A stretch of 64,000 nucleotides of DNA from Onthophagus taurus (lineage: Eukaryota > Arthropoda > Insecta > Coleoptera > Scarabaeidae), in the NCBI RefSeq assembly GCF_036711975.1, contig NC_091972.1, positions 39,313,001 to 39,377,000 of the forward strand, read 5' to 3'. Position 1 is the stretch's first letter. Every line of letters starts with the position of its first letter. Shown here piece by piece: positions 60,291 to 64,000 of this stretch. The notes under the pieces were generated by a model. It saw nothing but the letters and a program-made list of their open reading frames with translations, had not been told where the DNA came from and did not search any database. Position numbers and translations under genes: made by a program.

Positions 60291-63118
60291 AGACGATAGC
60301 AACAAACCGCCCAGCAACAAACTTTTTCCTTTATATTTTCACCTACTTCTAGGGCCCATATCTTCGTTATCTAGAAACATAGCGAAAAACTAAGCACACG
60401 GTTGGAAAGCTTGGTCAAAATTACCAAATTTCACGGCCTTGTGCAGCCGTTACCAGACGGAAATTCAATAAATGGTTTACATATTCTGAAAGAGCTGATC
60501 TTGGACTATCTTATTCCGATTTTCGTCCGTCAATATCTGTCGGCGTCTGTCAAGAAAACGCTTCTGAAAAGGAGCCTACAGTTGGCAACAAACTTTACTT
60601 TTGTATTTCCATCTATGTACTTTTCGGACGGATATCTTTGTTATTTATAACGCTAGCGAAAAACTAAGCACACGGTTGGAAAGCTTGGTCGTTTTTCTAT
60701 CTTAAACCGATATGTTGATAATGAGTGCAAGAAAAAATAAGAAACGTCGCGCTGCCAGAAATTTTTGCCGCGGCTAAACCACGCTTGGGTCAATAACTCT
60801 CTTATATGACGGGGAGAAAACTCCTAAACTATGTTCATCTTATGGGTAATTTTCTGCTCTTTTCATCGGTATATAACACATCTCCATCACACGCATCTGA
60901 AAAAAGCCCCACCGATGAGAACACGCATATATTTCTTGCACTAATAACTTTCCTATTTGACGGGGAAAAACTCTACCTACAACTATATTCAGCTTATGGG
61001 AAATCTCCTGCTCTTTCCAACGATGTGTGACATACCATGATCACACGTTTGCACAATCCTTTTCTCTAACTATGAACTACCTAAACCACGAATTTTTGCC
61101 GCGGCTAAACCACGCTTAGGTCAATAACTCTCTTGTATGACCAGGAGAACATTCTAGAACTAAATTCATCTTATGGGAAATTTTCTGCTGTTTCCAACGG
61201 TGTGTGACGCACTTCGCTTACGCGTTTGCATACGCGTTTTTTAATTGATGAACTGAGTTATAAACCATCAAAACACAATTCAACAATTCGAGTCTAAAAT
61301 CGCTCAAATTCTTCCAGATTCTGATAAAATAGGTGTAACATGTAATAATCTTTCTGTTTTGAACAGTTTAACATGTTTCTAAACGTAAAACTAAAACTAG
61401 AACTAAAGCTAGAACTAAAGCTAGAACTAAAACTAGAACTAAAACTAGAACTAAAACTAGAACTAAAACTAGAACTAAAACTAGAACTAGAACTAAAACT
61501 AGAACTAAAACTAGAACTAAAACTAGAACTAAAACTAGAACTAAAACTAGAACTAACACTAGCACTATCACTACAACTAACACTAGACCTAGAACTAGAA
61601 ACTTTCGGGTTCCAACTAGTTTTCTGAAGAAGGTTGCGACATGGCACCCGAAACGTCAAACATTTGTTCAAAAAACGTACGGCTCAACCCGAAAGTTTCT
61701 AGTTCTAGGTCTAGTGTTAGTTGTAGTGATAGTGCTAGTGTTAGTTTTAGTTTTATTAACACCGGCCGTGAAAGCCTTCGTACTTTTAAACGGTTTTAAA
61801 TAAATTAAGAGTGAATGAAAAATTATCTGTGAAAATTAACTTTGTTCCAATTTTTCGTTCATCAAATAAGAAAGTTAGGGTAAGAAGTGATTGCGATCTG
61901 CTACCTGTAGGTTGTCTTTCAGGTGCGTTTCTTTTACAGACGCCGGCAGATACTGACGGCGTCTGTAAATGAAAACTCGAAATAAGACAGGCCAAGAGTA
62001 GTTCTTTTCGAATATGTAAACCATTTGTTGAATTTCCTTCCGATAACGGCTGCACAAGGCCTTAAAGTGGGGCAATTTTGAGGTGAATTAAATGAAAAGA
62101 CCAAACTTTCCAACCGCGTTATTAGTTTTTCGCTATTTTTCTAGATAACGAAAATATTGGACCAAAAAGTAGACGGAAATACAAGGGGAAAGTTTGTTGC
62201 TGGGCTGAAAAACGATTGTGCAAACGTGTAATTGAGATGTGTTATACACCGTTGAAAAGAGCAGAAAATTTCCCATAAGATGAATATAGTTCTAGAGTTT
62301 TTCCCTGTCATATAAGAGAGTTATTGACCCAAGCAGGAGATTTCCCATAAGCTGAATATAGTTGTAGGTAGAGTTTTTCCCCGTCAAATAGGAAAGTTAT
62401 TAGTGCAAGAAATATATGCGTGTTCTCATCGGTGGGGCTTTTTTCAGATGCGTGTGATGGAGATGTGTTATATACCGATGAAAAGAGCAGAAAATTTCCC
62501 ATAAGATGAACATAGTTTAGGAGTTTTCTCCCCGTCATATAAGAGAGTTATTGACCCAAGCGTGGTTTAGCCGCGACAAAAATTCGTGGCAGCGCGACGT
62601 TACTTATTTTTTCTTGCACTCATTATCAACATATCGGGTTTAAGATAGAAAAACGACCAACCTTTCCAACCGTGTGCTTAGTTTTTCGCTAGCGTTATAA
62701 GTAACAAAGATATCCGTCCGAAAAGTAGATGGAAATACAAAGGTAAAGTTTGTTGCCAACTGTAGGCTCTTTTTCAGGAGCGTTTTTTTTCAGACGCCGA
62801 CAGATATTGACGGACGATAACTCGGAATAAGATAGTCCAAGGTCAACTCTTTCCGAATATGTAAACCATTTACTGAATTTCCGTCTGGTAACGGTTGCAC
62901 AAGGCCGTGAAATTTGGTAATTTTGAGGTAAATTGAATGCAGCGCGATGTTTTTTATTTTTTCTTGCTTTTATTATCAACATATCGGCGGACGAAAACTC
63001 GGTTTAAGGTAGAGAAAAGACCAAGCTTTCCAACCGTGTGCTTAGTTTTTCGCTATCTTTCTATATAACGAAGATATGGGCCTTAGAAGTAGGTGGAAAT
63101 ATAAAGGAAAAAGTTTGT
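60290..63118. mobile_element. Large palindromic (foldback-like) element
   Basis: Left arm from 60290 (AACAAACTTTTTCCTTTATA, CACCTACTTCTAGGGCCCAT, AAACTAAGCACACGGTTGGA, GGCCTTGTGCAGCCGTTACC, TTATGGGAAATCTCCTGCTC). The right arm reads the same blocks inverted up to ~63118. Blocks within an arm are duplicated (the CACACGGTTGGAAAGCTTGG block at 60399 and 60671; GTCAATAACTCTCTT.TATGA at 60790 and 61120), so the arms are themselves repeat arrays. The centre (61385-61765) is a smaller palindrome. No intact gene; short open frames are arm sequence. Confidence 0.8.
61385..61765. repeat. Palindrome with a 12-bp minisatellite arm
   Basis: ACTAGAACTAAA repeats ~14 times (61385-61555), followed by CACTAGCACTATCACTACAA, then CCTAGAACTAGAAACTTTCG. 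A unique loop (61605-61680) contains GAAGAAGGTTGCGACATGGC and CCGAAACGTCAAACATT. Then come the inverted arms CGAAAGTTTCTAGTTCTAGG and GTGATAGTGCTAGTGTTAGT. The arms use the same CTAGAACTAACACTAGACC vocabulary as the arrays at 37760 but with a different loop. Confidence 0.85.
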
Positions 63119-64000
63119 TTGTATCCGAATAGAAATTCTTGAAATGTTTCTTAATTATTCTTTAAAATTGTTTCTGAAATTCGTGAATGAAACGCTCAGA
63201 AATCCTTGGAAAATGTTTGGTATTTCTAGTTGTGCTGTGAAATCTTTAAAAGTTTTTTAGAAACTCTAGACATGATTGGATCTTATTATACATATAAAAT
63301 TCTAGAAATCTTTATAAATTCCCTGAATATCCTTTGGAAACCTTGGATGAGTTTAGAGATTTCAAGATAACCGTGGTGTTTGGTGGAAATCCTTAAAATT
63401 AAGGTCTTAATTTCTTGAAATAGTTTAAAATTTCTGGTTGTTTTTGAAAAATATATATATATTTTGATAAATATATTCGCGAAATATATTTAGAAATTCT
63501 CTAAATCTGTTTGGAAATATTTAGAAAAACTCTTAAAATCCTGGATACCCTATTTATTATCCTAGACATTGTTAAAAACTCTAAGAAATTACCTCAATAT
63601 CTTATAAAATATTTTTGTAAAACCTTCTAAATTCTCTGAAATTCATTTGGAAACCTTAGATATGCTTAGAAATTCCAAAATACCACAGGTATTCGAGCGA
63701 TATCGTTTAAAATGTTTCTTAATTGCTAAAAATTGTTAGACGTTGTTGGAAATCCGTGAATATTCACGAAAATGACATTATGCTGTTCAGAAATCCTTGG
63801 AAAATGTTTGGCATTTCCAGTTGTGCTATGAAATCTTTAAAAGTTTTTTGGAAAATGTTTGGAAATGGTTAGATCTTATTATACATATAAAACTCTAGAA
63901 ATCAATTGAAATTCAATTTCAAGATAATAGCAGTCTTTGGTGAAAATCCTTGAAATTAAGAAGTCTTAATTTCTTGAAATTGTTAAAAATTTCTGGTTGT
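63119..64000. repeat. Degenerate GGAAATC/TTAGAAATTC repeat, right part
   Basis: Includes a ~110-bp block repeated ~585 bases apart: CAGAAATCCTTGGAAAATGT, TTTGG.ATTTC.AGTTGTGCT and CTTATTATACATATAAAA at 63199-63310 and 63788-63900. The rest consists of diverged 15-25-bp words rich in GGAAA/TAGAAAT. Runs to the window edge. Confidence 0.7.

Noticed and set aside
61294-61671. Long Ser/Phe, Leu/Val and Lys/Leu/Glu-rich open frames on both strands
   Set aside because: All are translations of the ACTAGAACTAAA minisatellite in different frames.

Overview
This is a eukaryotic, AT-rich, intron-bearing window, most likely from an insect and plausibly a beetle. The reasons are short GT-AG introns with TTTTNAG acceptors, insect-type transposons (DUF4817/DDE_3 Tc1-mariner relatives, RTE-type and Jockey-like LINEs, hAT, PIF/Harbinger with a MADF/BESS partner, pogo-like, Penelope-like) and insect-style gene families. 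Most of the sequence is repetitive. The host genes are a few exons scattered through nested transposable elements (TEs). The species itself cannot be named from the sequence.

Host genes, left to right. (1) The first coding exon of a membrane protein resembling SLC9B/NHA sodium-proton antiporters, minus strand, 3485-3652. (2) A possible first exon of an unidentified membrane protein (13345-13503, minus), head-to-head with (3) a four-exon caspase gene, caspase A (13695-14773, plus). (4) A tandem paralogue, caspase B (23205-24350, plus), about 8.4 kb downstream, with LINE, hAT and pogo-like insertions between them. (5) A five-exon SLC46/proton-coupled-folate-transporter-like MFS gene (36675-45301, plus), whose first coding intron of about 6.9 kb is filled with palindromic repeats. 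(6) A putative small two-exon gene tail-to-tail with it (45385-45700, minus). (7) A ZNF474/ZC2HC-like zinc-finger gene (51217-58864, plus), probably continuing beyond the last exon seen.

Mobile DNA by region. 1-1862: nearly complete DD41D Tc1/mariner-like transposon. 5010-8314: non-autonomous hAT with a perfect 8-bp target duplication, stuffed with a ~366-bp tandem satellite and sitting inside a MADF-domain reading frame. 9766-13120: RTE-type LINE remnant interrupted by a Jockey-like LINE. 15751-17648: hAT inserted in another RTE-type remnant. 19392-22277: pogo/Tc5-like transposon with ~640-bp inverted repeats and an intact transposase. 25205-30050: ~200-bp tandem repeat interrupted by a long-TIR foldback element (itself hit by a Penelope-like element) and a MITE. 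31109-35237: PIF/Harbinger relic with a second foldback element inside it. 46447-48047: decayed TIR transposon. 48220-50620: degenerate minisatellite. 55912-57815: uninterrupted copy of the first foldback. 60290-63118: another large palindromic element.

The least explained structure is a family of arrays in which two different inverted repeats alternate, so the DNA reads nearly the same on both strands. Arrays occur at 2266-3045, 37760-39720, 39935-40255, 41640-42925, 44408-44490 and, in variant form, 61385-61765. The first lies in the presumed first intron of the SLC9B-like gene, and the next four lie in the SLC46-like intron. The other main point of interest is the caspase pair. B keeps most family motifs, whereas A has lost several residues around the active site.
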